A stretch of DNA of 64,000 nt from Lachnospiraceae bacterium (GCA_017437785.1 JAFRXH010000003.1:53394-117393); one strand, 5' to 3'. Shown: positions 7,248 to 17,452, counted from the stretch's first letter. The notes: generated from the sequence alone by a model not told the origin. Program-made: numbers and translations.

Positions 7248-9227
7248 TCATATCTTCAGCGAATAATCGCTGCGGTCCAGCGAAAAGTTTACGTTGTAAT
7301 ACGGGTCGCCCTTATCCAGGACTTCCTTCCACTTGCTCCTAAAGCGCTCGCACTCGCTTTCGTAGCGCTCTGCGCCGGGACCCGACAGATCTGTCCCGCG
7401 GGACGCGGATTCATAATGATACAGCTCGCAGAAAGGCGTCCATATGTTCAGATAACCCTTCTCACGCAGCTTAAGGCAGAAGTCCACATCATTAAGCGCC
7501 ACACGGAAGTCCTCATCCAGTCCGCCCGCTTCTTCGTAAAGGCTCTTCTTTACCATAAGACAGGCGCCGGTCACGGCAGATACATCCTGCGCATAGCACA
7601 GACGTCCCATGTATCCTAAGTTTTCGTAATTTACCCTGTAATGGCTGTGTCCCGCTGTACGGTGCGCTCCCAGCTTAAGCACTATGCCGGCGTGCTGTAT
7701 GGTCTTGTCCGGATAGTAAAGCTTGGCGCCCACAGCTCCCACATCGTCACGTTCTGCATACATAAGCAGCTCTTCGAGCCAGTTTAACGTGATCACTTCG
7801 GTATCGTTGTTAAGGAGCAGCAGATAATCTCCCGTTGCCTCTTTGGCACCGAAGTTATTCACCTTCGAATAATTAAACTCACCCTTATACTCTATTACCC
7901 TTATCTTAGGATGGCTCTTAAGCTCATCATAATATGCAAATATCTCCGGACTGTGCGAATTATTCTCGATCACTATTATCTCATAGTCCCTGTAGGTAGT
8001 CTTTTCGATTATCGAATCTATGCAGCGCTTTAACACATCCTTCTGCTCGCAGTTGGGTATCAGTATGGATACCTTTGCGGACTTAAGCAGCGGATAATGT
8101 ATACGGAAGATCGTCTCAAAAGCCCTGGTGGATTCTATGCGGAAATTGTCATAACCGCACTTCCTCAGATGATCGGCCACAGCGCCCTTTGCCGCATCTA
8201 TCGCATATTCCTTTGCGCTGATATCGGCAGCCACACTGCCCTTATGCGAACGCCAGTAATAAAGTATCTTAGGTATATGCACTATATGCTTCGCAGCAGA
8301 TGTCAGACGCAGTATCATGTCGTGATCCTGGCTTCCGTCGTACTGACTGCGGAATAATTCCGTTCCCTCTAAGAGACTGCGCTTAAATACACTGAAATGG
8401 CAGATATAATTATTTGCCCGCAGATTATCCGGCGAATAGTCCGGCTTAAAATGCAGGGTGATCATATTATCGACGCTCTTGCCGTGGAAGGTGGTCTCAT
8501 CGCAGTAGATATAATCAGCATCCTCGTCGCATATGGCTTCCATGTAATAATACAGAGCCGCGGGATGCAGTATATCGTCATGATCATAGAGTCCGATAAA
8601 ATTCCCTGTAGCCATCTTAAGGCATTCATTCGTGTTTCCCGAAATGCCTTCGTTCTTTTCAAGCTTTTTATATTTGATACGGCTGTCGGCGGCTGCTTCC
8701 TGTCTGCAGTATTCACCCACATATGCATGTGCGTCATCCGATCCGTCTGCCAGACACAGCTCCCACTTTTCGTAGGTCTGCGCTATCACCGCATCTATCG
8801 TATCTTTAAGGAAATCCTTAGGCGTATTGTAAAGAGGCACCAGTATAGAGAATGTAACATCCTTATCAAACTTACGTGCTCTCTGCTTTGCTGCTTCCTC
8901 AGCATCGGGAAAGCTTAAGGTCCCGTGCTGCGCCCTTGCCTTTTTCTCTATGCTCTTGCTTTTTAATTTCCTGGCTATACCCCTGGGGCCGCCCAGGTTC
9001 CTTATCCTGTCCTTCTGGCGGATCGCCCAGTGCATGCATACACGCAGCGGCTTTGACATCTTCCAGGCCGTACTGTTTTTGATGCGGTCTATCTGACGCT
9101 GCTTATCCTCCGCAAGTGCCAGCGCCTCGGACAATCTTGTCGCCAGCTGCAGATTCTGGTAGCGCTGCTCGTCCAGTTCCTTTTCAAGCTGTTCTATTGT
9201 TGTATTATCACCGTTATCGCTCATCAT
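7248..9227 (-). CDS. Double-domain GT2 glycosyltransferase (rhamnan type)
   Basis: 659 aa. Residues about 10-50 form a coiled coil followed by the NSTAWKMSKPLR motif common at the N-terminus of O-antigen/rhamnan transferases. Two GT-A (family 2) domains follow: one at about 125-340 (FSILVPLYNTP, catalytic-site LYDHDDILHP) and one at about 385-620 (KVSILIPNCEQ, LLLNNDTEVI, ending with NDVDFCLKLREKGY). It probably adds two kinds of linkage of a rhamnose-rich backbone or side chain, using nucleotide sugars at the inner membrane face. It is the last glycosyltransferase of the operon, 6 nt downstream of the previous gene. ATG 9227 and ATG 9224 are both possible starts. Confidence 0.88.
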   Translation of the reverse strand: MMSDNGDNTTIEQLEKELDEQRYQNLQLATRLSEALALAEDKQRQIDRIKNSTAWKMSKPLRVCMHWAIRQKDRIRNLGGPRGIARKLKSKSIEKKARAQHGTLSFPDAEEAAKQRARKFDKDVTFSILVPLYNTPKDFLKDTIDAVIAQTYEKWELCLADGSDDAHAYVGEYCRQEAAADSRIKYKKLEKNEGISGNTNECLKMATGNFIGLYDHDDILHPAALYYYMEAICDEDADYIYCDETTFHGKSVDNMITLHFKPDYSPDNLRANNYICHFSVFKRSLLEGTELFRSQYDGSQDHDMILRLTSAAKHIVHIPKILYYWRSHKGSVAADISAKEYAIDAAKGAVADHLRKCGYDNFRIESTRAFETIFRIHYPLLKSAKVSILIPNCEQKDVLKRCIDSIIEKTTYRDYEIIVIENNSHSPEIFAYYDELKSHPKIRVIEYKGEFNYSKVNNFGAKEATGDYLLLLNNDTEVITLNWLEELLMYAERDDVGAVGAKLYYPDKTIQHAGIVLKLGAHRTAGHSHYRVNYENLGYMGRLCYAQDVSAVTGACLMVKKSLYEEAGGLDEDFRVALNDVDFCLKLREKGYLNIWTPFCELYHYESASRGTDLSGPGAERYESECERFRSKWKEVLDKGDPYYNVNFSLDRSDYSLKI

Positions 9228-9233
9228 CTGTCA

Positions 9234-11162
9234 CTATGATACTTCCTCTTTGCGAAGCAGGGGATAAACATCCTTCTCAAACTTCACAAAAGTATCTGTA
9301 TACCTCACAAAAGGCTTTGAATTCTTTTTTGAAATAAAGCACATTCCCAGTCTGTATTCACCGTCAGCCAGATCGTCCGCCTTGATCCTCACCACAAAGC
9401 CCGACATATCGGCCCCTGCCTGCTGGCTGAGTACCGGCTTAACATCCGGACGGTATTTTGAGAATACATCCGCTTCATACGCTTCCTTACCGTCGCTTAT
9501 AAGCAAAAGCTTACGGGCATACTGCCACAGCGGCTGCTTTATAGGCGCCATCCAGCCTTCTATTACCCACTGTCTGGAATAATCACCGTTCTCTTCAAAA
9601 TCGTAATACATCTCGACAGAATCTATGCAGTACTGCGGATTGATATCAAGTCCCAGTCTGCGCTGGATAGGGCCGCCGGAACTCTCTGCCGGGACCGGAA
9701 TGCTCTTTAAAGCGGACACGGCGCCCTTCTGCTCATAATCACAGGGGCAGTTGATGTTGTAGTCCACATCCAGCCTGGTCTGCACCAGGTTTTTGTTATA
9801 AAACGGATCGCGGCCGTAAAGAAGCGGATGGCGTTTATACAATTCCAGCCATTCCAGCATCCTGCGCTGTTTTCTCTCCCTGCTCTCGTCAGTGCCGCGG
9901 CTTACCGATTCATGATGTATAAGCCGCACATCGTTACGCAGCACGTTATACCAGCCCTTCTCATAAAGTGAGAAGCACAGATCCACATCATTATATGCAA
10001 CTATCAGCTCTTCAAAAAAGCCGCCTACAGCATTAAACTTCTTTTTCTCTACAGCAAGGCAGGCGCCGGTTACCGCTATCACATCCCTGTCGCAGAGATT
10101 CAGTCCGTGATAGATGCTTCCGGTATCCCGAAAGCCCCCCATCTTATGCACGGGTCCCAATATGGTATTAGTGATACCGTCATGCTGCAGGCGCGGTATC
10201 TCATCACTTTCATGCGGATAGTAAAGCTTGGCGCCTACGGCTCCCACATGCGGCTGCATTGCTACCGACGCCATTATCCTCATCCAGTCGCGACCCAGCA
10301 CTTCCGTATCATCATTTAAGAAGAGCAGCACTTCACCGGATGCACGCAGGGCACCGATATTGCACATGCGTGAAAAATTAAACTGCATGCGCTCGTAAAA
10401 ATACTTAAAGCCGTATATATCTTTTAAAGTCTCGTACTGCTTGCGGTTTTCATCCGTCGATCCGTTATCGATCACCAGTATCTCCATATCACGGTAATCG
10501 GTCAGACTGGTAAGCCCTATTATGCATCTTCCCAGCATATCGGGATGATCCTTTGACGGGATGATCACGGAAACCTTAACCGGCTTATCATCCAAAAAAT
10601 CAGGTACGATATGTTTTATCTCTTTATCTTCTATCTCTGTCGTACCCGTATAGACTATCATATCGAGATGATAGGGTTTTGTGTGTTTTATCAGTATATC
10701 CAGTACCGAATCCAGATCGTACGGATCGGGGAAAGTATCAAGCCTTTCTTCGAGCATGCTCTTACGCACAGCTATCAGGCTTCCGAAATATGGCATGGAT
10801 TCATAAGTATCGGGAGACCAGTCCGGTTTAAACCAGGGGTTACGGCGCTCTGTCTTTGCCCATTCCACATCCTCATCACCGTAGATAAGCGAGATCTCCG
10901 GATCCTTCGAGAACAGCTCATACATTTTCTGGAGCGCAGCACCTGAAACCTTGCCGTACTCCTTATGGAACACTATGAACTCCTTATCCGGCAGATAATC
11001 GGGTATGCCCTTTTCATAATAGAGCAGCGCAAAATGCTCCATCAGCTTAAGGTCTCCTCCGACGAGCTTTTCATTTTCCTTAAGCCACTGCCTGTAGGGA
11101 TACAGCTGCCTGTTCAGCGCCTCATCATATTCTTTTTTCGCCTGTTCTTCCCACTCTTTCAA
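9234..11162 (-). CDS. GT2 glycosyltransferase with degenerate first GT domain
   Basis: 642 aa. The N-terminal ~180 residues resemble a decayed GT2 domain (YGDEDVEW, then NPWFKPDWSPDTYESMPYFG). The active GT2 domain spans about 200-430 (KVSVIIPSKDHPDM, ILVIDNGSTDE, LFLNDDTEVLGRDW, ACLAVEKKKFNAVGGF, NDVDLCFSLYEKGWY). The last ~130 residues are a beta-rich C-terminal domain without recognised motifs. The same layout occurs in the C-terminal half of the 1215-aa protein immediately upstream (2-nt gap), so the two are paralogues probably working on the same polymer. Confidence 0.87.
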   Translation of the reverse strand: MKEWEEQAKKEYDEALNRQLYPYRQWLKENEKLVGGDLKLMEHFALLYYEKGIPDYLPDKEFIVFHKEYGKVSGAALQKMYELFSKDPEISLIYGDEDVEWAKTERRNPWFKPDWSPDTYESMPYFGSLIAVRKSMLEERLDTFPDPYDLDSVLDILIKHTKPYHLDMIVYTGTTEIEDKEIKHIVPDFLDDKPVKVSVIIPSKDHPDMLGRCIIGLTSLTDYRDMEILVIDNGSTDENRKQYETLKDIYGFKYFYERMQFNFSRMCNIGALRASGEVLLFLNDDTEVLGRDWMRIMASVAMQPHVGAVGAKLYYPHESDEIPRLQHDGITNTILGPVHKMGGFRDTGSIYHGLNLCDRDVIAVTGACLAVEKKKFNAVGGFFEELIVAYNDVDLCFSLYEKGWYNVLRNDVRLIHHESVSRGTDESRERKQRRMLEWLELYKRHPLLYGRDPFYNKNLVQTRLDVDYNINCPCDYEQKGAVSALKSIPVPAESSGGPIQRRLGLDINPQYCIDSVEMYYDFEENGDYSRQWVIEGWMAPIKQPLWQYARKLLLISDGKEAYEADVFSKYRPDVKPVLSQQAGADMSGFVVRIKADDLADGEYRLGMCFISKKNSKPFVRYTDTFVKFEKDVYPLLRKEEVS

Positions 11163-11164
11163 AA

Positions 11165-14100
11165 CTATTCCACCTTAAGAGTCTCTTCTGCCGTATTAAA
11201 CAGCCTCTGTCTTGATATCCTGCTCCTTGCTTCGACCCACAGAGTGTATTCGCCTGCGGGCAGAGCATCTTTTGCCAGCCTTACAGTAAGTCCGGACAGA
11301 GCCACATTTTTCTGGAACCTGTATATCTTCTCCACATCAGCCCTGTAACGCCGCTTAACGGGGAGTACATACTTCCTTCCGCCGCCTTCAAGATATGCAT
11401 AATAATGATAGTCCGCATTATCCCAGTCGTGAACATGCACATGCAGGTCTATGCCGATGATATCGGTTCCGGGCTCCTTGCCCATATCGTCTACTTTTAT
11501 CATAAGAGCCCTGTTAACGGGAGCAAAGCCCTTCTTATCCTTTATCTGCTGAAGCTGCGTGCTCACCGGGACTTTCTTCCGTTCGTAAGGCCGCGCTTCC
11601 TCGTACACATTACTCTCATCGCTCAAACGGTCATGCTCATAAGGATCATAAGCGATGTATTCGGGATTACGCGCATACAGCTTAAGCAGCTCACCGCGCA
11701 GGCGTTTTATCTTAGCGGGATCTTCCTTATCGTCGCCCCTTGAAGCCGATTCGTAATGCGTAAGCTTAACATCGTTACGTATCACGTTCCTCAGCCCCGC
11801 CTTATGAAGGCGCATACACAGATCCACATCATTATACGCCACAGCCAGGCCTTCGTAAAAGCCCTCCATCTGCTCAAAGTTTTCCCTTGTGATGGCCAGG
11901 CATGCTGCCGTAACTGCCAGCACATTGCGTATCCCCCTGTTGCGTCCCCTGTCGTAAGAAAACTTATCGCACAGTCCCTGAAGTCTGTGAAGCGGGCCTC
12001 CGCCTATATTCGAGACTCCGCAATGCTGTATCTTAAGATCGTCTCCGGGGTAAAGGAGCTTGGCACCCACCGCACCCACTCCGGGTATCATCGCATGTCC
12101 CGCCATACGCTCTATCCAGTCGGGACTCATTACCTGTGTATCGTCATTTAAGAATATGAATACGTTCCCGTTTGCCTTCTTTGCCGCCGTATTACACATA
12201 GCCGCAAAATTAAAGTCCTTTTTATCGTACAGATATGTCACATCATATTCTTTTGATATAGCTTCGTATCTTTCCTTATTAAGGCCCACAGAGCCGTTAT
12301 CTATCGCTATTATCTCCGGATTCTTATAAGTGCTCAGCTGCCTTATCGAACGCACGCAGTTTTTGAACATTTCCGGATGATCCTTAGTCGGGATGATGAT
12401 ACTGGCTTTGATATCATCCTGCATATAGATGGGATAGGAATATCCGTCTGTATCCTGCTCAAATCTGCATCTTATCTTATAATGTGCCAGAAACATTTCT
12501 TTTAAAGGTGCATACTCCGGTGAAGATCCCAGTGCATCCGCTACCAGCATGTTATCTGCAGAATCTATCTCATCAAATATCTTATGAAACAGCGGCTTGG
12601 TATGGATATGTACGGGCGCTTTATCGTTGCCCAGCCATATACACACGGAATAGACAAAACGGTATCCCTTACTGTCACGTATATCTTCCGGGATCTTTGC
12701 CAGTACGGGTCCTAAAGCTTCACGGCGTACCGCAAATATCCCGCCCAGATAGAAATACGAAAGCATTGTATCTATGGACCAGTCCGGTTTATAGTACGGA
12801 TATCGGCAATACCCGTCCTTGCATAATATATCCTCATCGGCATACAGCCAGTTACAGTCAGGTTTGGCATCAAACTGCGATTCTATTATGCCCACCGCAT
12901 CTATCTCAAGCTTGCCGCCATCGGATGCAAAGATCACGAATTCCCCGGCACCCTTTAGATTCTCGATACTTGCTTCCGAATAAGGCATCAGCGTGCAGCG
13001 CCTGCCAAGCTTCCTTATCCTCACCTCGGAAGTCGCACCGGGCTTATAAGGATAGGGATCCTTCTGTCTTTCCAGCTCCTTGTTGTAATCCTCCAATGCC
13101 TTTTCATGCCATGATGCCTGGAGTTTCTGTTTAAACTTACTCTTCGCATGCTCCTCGGTGATCAGCTCCTCATGCACCGCTTCCTCTTCTTTTACGGCAT
13201 TGATCACTTTATTGCCGAGCAGCTCGTTTAATTCTCCCAGCGCCTGCCTGCTTCCGGTCACGCTCTTTTGGAACTCCCTCTCCCTGTTCCACATTTCCTG
13301 CATGTCGAAATTCTCGGGAAAGAAAGGTATAGCCGCTCTTATCGAAGTCATATCCAGTCTGCTGCCGCAGGCGTTGTATTCCTTAAAAAGGTAAATGCCT
13401 CTTACGGTATTGCGTATCAGATCCGCTCTTTCCGGACCTGCCCACTCATAATCTATCAGATTCCAGGAGCTGCCGTCATAGATCAGATTACACAGCTGCA
13501 TATCAGGATCGCTTATCTGCACTTTATTGTTATACTGCTGAAAGTTCGCGTAGGTCTTAAGCAGCTCTTTTATCTTTTCATCATCTTTTCGTGATATGGC
13601 ACGGCTTAAAAGCTCATCCATAGTACTGCCTTCGATAAAAGGAAAACTCACTCCCTCCTTATCGGCAGTATCACTTACGGGACAGATATTAAGCCCGCTG
13701 TCTTTAAAGCTTTCCGAAAGCTCTTTGTACAGCCCTTTTATCTTTTGGATATGCTCCTTTGCTTCGGGCACTGCAGGATATTTCTCTACCCTCCTGCCGC
13801 CGGCATCTTTTATCATATCTGTCCTGATCGCATATACGGCTTCCCTGTCGTTCGAATACTTGCTGTATATCACTTCCGGCTGCGGGCCCAGTACCAGCAG
13901 ATAGGAATTTGAAAATACAGGAAAGAGTCCGTCGCGCAGAATGGCATCATAAGCCTTGCCCTCATCAAACAGTTCCATCCTGTCACGGTCCAGCTTAAGC
14001 TTATTGATATTAAGCTCTCCCTCCCTTGGCAGGCGCTCATCGGAATAGAGGCTCATCGTAAATTTATAATCCGGATAAGGATAATAGAAATGATAATCCG

Positions 14101-14812
14101 TAACGCCCTCTGCTTTAAGCAGCTTTTCCAGAGCGGGACGCGAAAATGTCCTTACCACGCCGCCTTCCGGATAATCCTCTATACCCTTAAAGAATTCTCC
14201 CAGATGATCCTCTCTTGCTCCGCCGAAGTACTTCATGCCCAGACGGTTCTCTATAGCTATAACGATGATACCTTCCTTGGCAACATGCTTTCTGATTATC
14301 TTTAAAAAGCTGCCATAGGGATCTTCATCATGTATGTAGCTGGCAGCATATTCAAATACGCCGATCAGGAATACGGCATCGTAGTCCGTATCGAGCGTCG
14401 GCTCAATATCTTCAAAGTTACCCACATGGATGCACATATTATCTGCATCCTTATGTCTGTATGCGTTGATAAGGCTGCGCTTTTTGGAAAGCTCCACACA
14501 GTCCAGACGGGACGCTTTCTTAAGAAGTGCGCCGCTTATTGCTCCGCAGCCCGCGCCTACCTCCAGTATCTTTGCGTCTTTTTTTAATCTGAGCCAGCTT
14601 ACTATATTCCCGCGTAAGTCCGATAAATGGTACAGTATCGGCCACTTAAGACGCTGCGCTATTATGGAGGAAAATTCGGAAGGATCATGCTCCTTAACAA
14701 TGTCAAGGAGTTCGTCTTCCACTTCACCGTCGCAGTACAGATCCTTCCCGCCGTACTTCGCCAGGTCAAGAGCAACTTTCCCTATATATTCTGTATTATC
14801 GCTGTTACTCAT
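11165..14812 (-). CDS. Methyltransferase-kinase-GT2 fusion, WbdD-like chain-terminating enzyme candidate
   Basis: 1215 aa with four parts. Residues 60-260 form a class I SAM methyltransferase (KILEVGAGCGAISG at 81-94, acidic E107 in DCVELS). Residues 305-480 are kinase-like: candidate Lys344 in VEKYPA, catalytic-loop pattern DMQLCN (Asp437, Asn442), metal-binding Asp454 in LIDYEW. Residues about 540-620 are long charged helix. Residues about 620-1215 are a degenerate then active GT2 pair (YYKPDWS, SIIIPTKDHPEM, FLNDDTQVMSPDW) plus a C-terminal beta domain. Methyltransferase plus kinase plus helix is the architecture of E. coli WbdD, which caps O-antigen chains and sets their length. Its start overlaps the stop of wzt by 4 nt (ATGA), and Wzt carries a glycan-end-binding domain, which supports that role. 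Fusion to a polymerising GT2 is unusual. Confidence 0.82.
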   Translation of the reverse strand: MSNSDNTEYIGKVALDLAKYGGKDLYCDGEVEDELLDIVKEHDPSEFSSIIAQRLKWPILYHLSDLRGNIVSWLRLKKDAKILEVGAGCGAISGALLKKASRLDCVELSKKRSLINAYRHKDADNMCIHVGNFEDIEPTLDTDYDAVFLIGVFEYAASYIHDEDPYGSFLKIIRKHVAKEGIIVIAIENRLGMKYFGGAREDHLGEFFKGIEDYPEGGVVRTFSRPALEKLLKAEGVTDYHFYYPYPDYKFTMSLYSDERLPREGELNINKLKLDRDRMELFDEGKAYDAILRDGLFPVFSNSYLLVLGPQPEVIYSKYSNDREAVYAIRTDMIKDAGGRRVEKYPAVPEAKEHIQKIKGLYKELSESFKDSGLNICPVSDTADKEGVSFPFIEGSTMDELLSRAISRKDDEKIKELLKTYANFQQYNNKVQISDPDMQLCNLIYDGSSWNLIDYEWAGPERADLIRNTVRGIYLFKEYNACGSRLDMTSIRAAIPFFPENFDMQEMWNREREFQKSVTGSRQALGELNELLGNKVINAVKEEEAVHEELITEEHAKSKFKQKLQASWHEKALEDYNKELERQKDPYPYKPGATSEVRIRKLGRRCTLMPYSEASIENLKGAGEFVIFASDGGKLEIDAVGIIESQFDAKPDCNWLYADEDILCKDGYCRYPYYKPDWSIDTMLSYFYLGGIFAVRREALGPVLAKIPEDIRDSKGYRFVYSVCIWLGNDKAPVHIHTKPLFHKIFDEIDSADNMLVADALGSSPEYAPLKEMFLAHYKIRCRFEQDTDGYSYPIYMQDDIKASIIIPTKDHPEMFKNCVRSIRQLSTYKNPEIIAIDNGSVGLNKERYEAISKEYDVTYLYDKKDFNFAAMCNTAAKKANGNVFIFLNDDTQVMSPDWIERMAGHAMIPGVGAVGAKLLYPGDDLKIQHCGVSNIGGGPLHRLQGLCDKFSYDRGRNRGIRNVLAVTAACLAITRENFEQMEGFYEGLAVAYNDVDLCMRLHKAGLRNVIRNDVKLTHYESASRGDDKEDPAKIKRLRGELLKLYARNPEYIAYDPYEHDRLSDESNVYEEARPYERKKVPVSTQLQQIKDKKGFAPVNRALMIKVDDMGKEPGTDIIGIDLHVHVHDWDNADYHYYAYLEGGGRKYVLPVKRRYRADVEKIYRFQKNVALSGLTVRLAKDALPAGEYTLWVEARSRISRQRLFNTAEETLKVE

Positions 14813-16044
14813 AGATCCTTTATCTCTATCTTCGAATTCATATCGTAAAAGCCCACGGTATTCTTATCCGATATCACGCTGACATGCATTGCATCATAGA
14901 GTCTGTGATATACCGTAAACTCTTCATTCTCGTATCCGGTCACCCCGAAGGAGAGCAGGTATTCCCCGCCCTGCAGATCCACCTTCTGCTTAAAGATTAT
15001 CTCTTTTTTCTCACCGGCTTTTGCGTCCGATAAATAGGACTTCTCAAACATGGTGTTGGTGCCCGTGATATCCGTACCCTTTACATCCTTAAAAGTAAAT
15101 GCAAATATGGGTGCCGGCACATCTTCCTTTATCTTCACTATCATGTGTATGCTGCATTCGTCTCCCTTTATAAGGGCGTTTGTCCTGATGCCTTTCTTAT
15201 CACACACATATACTTCTTCTATCTCGGCTTTGCCCGATCCGTATTCCAGTGCCTCGGTATTTTCTCCTGGTGCCGCCTCGCTTCCGGTATTTATACTCTC
15301 ATCGGCATCATACTGTCCCACAAGCACCTGTTTGTAAACATCCAGCATCTGCTTGGGACGGCCTTCACCCAGCTTCTTTCCCTTATCGAGCAGTATCACC
15401 CTGTCGCAGTACTTTGCTATACTCGACATATCGTGGCTTACGAATAATATCGTCTTTCCCTGTGCTTTGAACTCTTCAAACTTCCTGTAACACTTGGCCT
15501 GGAAGAAAACATCGCCGACTGAAAGCGCCTCATCCACTATCAGTATCTCGGGATCTATATTAATGGCCAATGCAAAAGCCAGACGCACAAACATACCCGA
15601 TGAATAGGTCTTTACGGGTTGGTATACAAAATCACCTATATCCGCAAAGTCCAGTATATCCTGCAGCCTCTCGTCTATCTCCTTTTCGCTAAAGCCCGTC
15701 ATGGTGCCGTTTAAGTATATGTTCTCAAGTCCCGTATACTCGTTGTTAAAACCCGCTCCCAGTTCCAGCAGTGCGGAGATGCGTCCGTTCACCTTAACCT
15801 CCCCCGATGTGGGAGTCAGCACTCCGGTTATTATCTTAAGTATGGTGGATTTACCGGAACCGTTGGTCCCGATCAGTCCCACCGTCTCTCCCTTAGACAC
15901 GCAAAAACTCACGTCGCTTAAGGCGTGATGATCCTTATGCCTGGGATGTCTGGTCAGATGAAGCGCCTCCCTTACACGGTCGGAATTCTTCTCATACAGG
16001 CGGTAGGTCTTGCTCAGATTTTTAACTTCGATCACAGTATCCAT
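14809..16044 (-). CDS. wzt: Polysaccharide ABC exporter ATPase with C-terminal glycan-binding domain (Wzt type)
   Basis: 411 aa. Residues 1-240 form the ATPase: Walker A GTNGSGKST, the family-specific signature YSSGMFVRLAFA, Walker B ILIVDEALSVGD and switch His in FVSHDMSS. Residues about 265-411 form a beta-sandwich domain (AEIEEVYVCDKKG ... YDAMHVSVISDKNTVGFYDM) like the Wzt carbohydrate-binding domain that recognises the capped non-reducing end before export. It follows wzm after 56 nt and overlaps the next gene by 4 nt. No strong ribosome binding site is seen before ATG 16044, so coupling to the upstream genes is likely. Confidence 0.92.
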   Translation of the reverse strand: MDTVIEVKNLSKTYRLYEKNSDRVREALHLTRHPRHKDHHALSDVSFCVSKGETVGLIGTNGSGKSTILKIITGVLTPTSGEVKVNGRISALLELGAGFNNEYTGLENIYLNGTMTGFSEKEIDERLQDILDFADIGDFVYQPVKTYSSGMFVRLAFALAINIDPEILIVDEALSVGDVFFQAKCYRKFEEFKAQGKTILFVSHDMSSIAKYCDRVILLDKGKKLGEGRPKQMLDVYKQVLVGQYDADESINTGSEAAPGENTEALEYGSGKAEIEEVYVCDKKGIRTNALIKGDECSIHMIVKIKEDVPAPIFAFTFKDVKGTDITGTNTMFEKSYLSDAKAGEKKEIIFKQKVDLQGGEYLLSFGVTGYENEEFTVYHRLYDAMHVSVISDKNTVGFYDMNSKIEIKDL

Positions 16045-16100
16045 GTATATTTATCGGCAGGCAGTGATCTTGCTCCCTGTCTACGATCCAAGATCCGGTT

Positions 16101-16904
16101 TTATAAAACATCGGCAAAGTGCGGCTTGAGACTTTTATATACACTTCGTCCTATCAAAAACATCACTGCGGTAAACGCCCAGAAATACAGGTTTATCCAG
16201 CCTTCCTGCCAGAACCATCTGCCTTCGAACAATGCGCTTCTGTATCCGTTCACTATGTAATAAACAGGATTGAGCTTAAACAGCAGGCGCATAGGCTCCC
16301 ATTTCCCTTTCAGAAGCGATATGTCCCAGAGTATGGGCGTAGCCCACATGCCTATCTGCAGCAGTATGTTTACTATCTGGTTTAAGTCCCTGAAAAATAT
16401 GACCACCGAGGAACTGATATAGGAAAGCCCCAGCACCAGCGCAAACATACAAAAGCTGTAATAAGGCAGCTGTATCATATGTATGTCCGGCTTCTGGCCA
16501 TATACAAAGTACAATACCACCAGCACAAACATAAAAAAGAGATGCACAAAGCTGGCGCCCACCATTTTTACAACAGGCAGAAGCTTTATCTCAAACACCA
16601 CCTTCTTTACCAGATAATGGTATTGGAGGAAGGCCTGCATGCCCTGCATCACGGTCTCGTTAAAATAAAACCAGGGCACCAGTCCCGCAGTAAGCCATAA
16701 TACATAAGGCGTTTCTATTCCGCTGGCCAGAAGCTGCGAACGGTTGTCAAAGACCACTTCAAAAACAAAATAGTACAGGACCACAGTTACTACCGGCTGT
16801 ACCAGCGCCCATATCACGCCCAGATACGATCCGGCGTATCTTGTCTTGAAATCATTCTTCGCCAGCTTCCATATCAGCCTGCTTTTATCGGGAGCACGGT
16901 TCAT
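16101..16904 (-). CDS. wzm: Polysaccharide ABC exporter permease (Wzm/TagG type)
   Basis: 267 aa with about six hydrophobic membrane segments and the ABC-2 family core (WKLAKNDFKTRYAGSYLGVIWALVQP near the N-terminus; FFRDLNQIVNILLQIGMWATPILW in the middle; LNPVYYIVNGYR). It forms the membrane channel through which the lipid-linked polymer built by the downstream glycosyltransferases is exported. Its start overlaps the rfbC stop by 4 nt, and wzt follows. Confidence 0.93.
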   Translation of the reverse strand: MNRAPDKSRLIWKLAKNDFKTRYAGSYLGVIWALVQPVVTVVLYYFVFEVVFDNRSQLLASGIETPYVLWLTAGLVPWFYFNETVMQGMQAFLQYHYLVKKVVFEIKLLPVVKMVGASFVHLFFMFVLVVLYFVYGQKPDIHMIQLPYYSFCMFALVLGLSYISSSVVIFFRDLNQIVNILLQIGMWATPILWDISLLKGKWEPMRLLFKLNPVYYIVNGYRSALFEGRWFWQEGWINLYFWAFTAVMFLIGRSVYKSLKPHFADVL

Positions 16905-17452
16905 TTGCGGTATTCCTTTATGCCTCCCCAGTTTCTGTCGCGCTCGATGATATTAAGCTCCATCCCCTCGGGAATAGGCCATTCTATCCCTATATCGGGA
17001 TCGTTATAACGCAACCCGCCCTCATCACCGGGATGATAAAAATCGCTGCATTTATAGCAGAACTCCGCATAATCGGAAAGCACCAGAAAGCCGTGCGCAA
17101 AGCCCTCGGGAACAAAGAACTGCTTCTTATTCTCTTCGGAAAGAAGCTCCCCGTGCCATTTGCCGAAGGTTTTTGACCCTTCACGCAGATCCACCGCCAC
17201 GTCAAATACCTCGCCGCGGATCACGCGTACTAACTTGGCCTGGGGATGGTTTATCTGAAAGTGAAGTCCTCTTAAAACTCCTTTAGTGGAAGATGATTGG
17301 TTATCCTGTACGAATACCTTGTCTATGCCCGCTTCCTTAAAGTCGTTGTATTGATAGGTCTCCATAAAATAACCGCGCGCATCGCCATGTACTGCGGGGG
17401 TTATTATCTTAAGTCCTTCTATCTCACAGGTTTCTACCGTTATTTTGCCCAT
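16901..17452 (-). CDS. rfbC: dTDP-4-dehydrorhamnose 3,5-epimerase
   Basis: 183 aa, the normal length for RfbC/RmlC. It has the cupin fold motifs VQDNQSSSTKGVLRGLHFQ (with the catalytic-region His), GEVFDVAVDLREGSKTFGKWHG and VPEGFAHGFLVLSDYAEFCYKC. It converts dTDP-4-keto-6-deoxyglucose to the L-lyxo form on the way to dTDP-L-rhamnose. An AAGGAG ribosome binding site lies 10 nt before ATG 17452. It is the first gene of the cluster rfbC-wzm-wzt-glycosyltransferases; rfbA and rfbB lie just upstream, separated by a GH25 gene. Confidence 0.96.
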   Translation of the reverse strand: MGKITVETCEIEGLKIITPAVHGDARGYFMETYQYNDFKEAGIDKVFVQDNQSSSTKGVLRGLHFQINHPQAKLVRVIRGEVFDVAVDLREGSKTFGKWHGELLSEENKKQFFVPEGFAHGFLVLSDYAEFCYKCSDFYHPGDEGGLRYNDPDIGIEWPIPEGMELNIIERDRNWGGIKEYRK

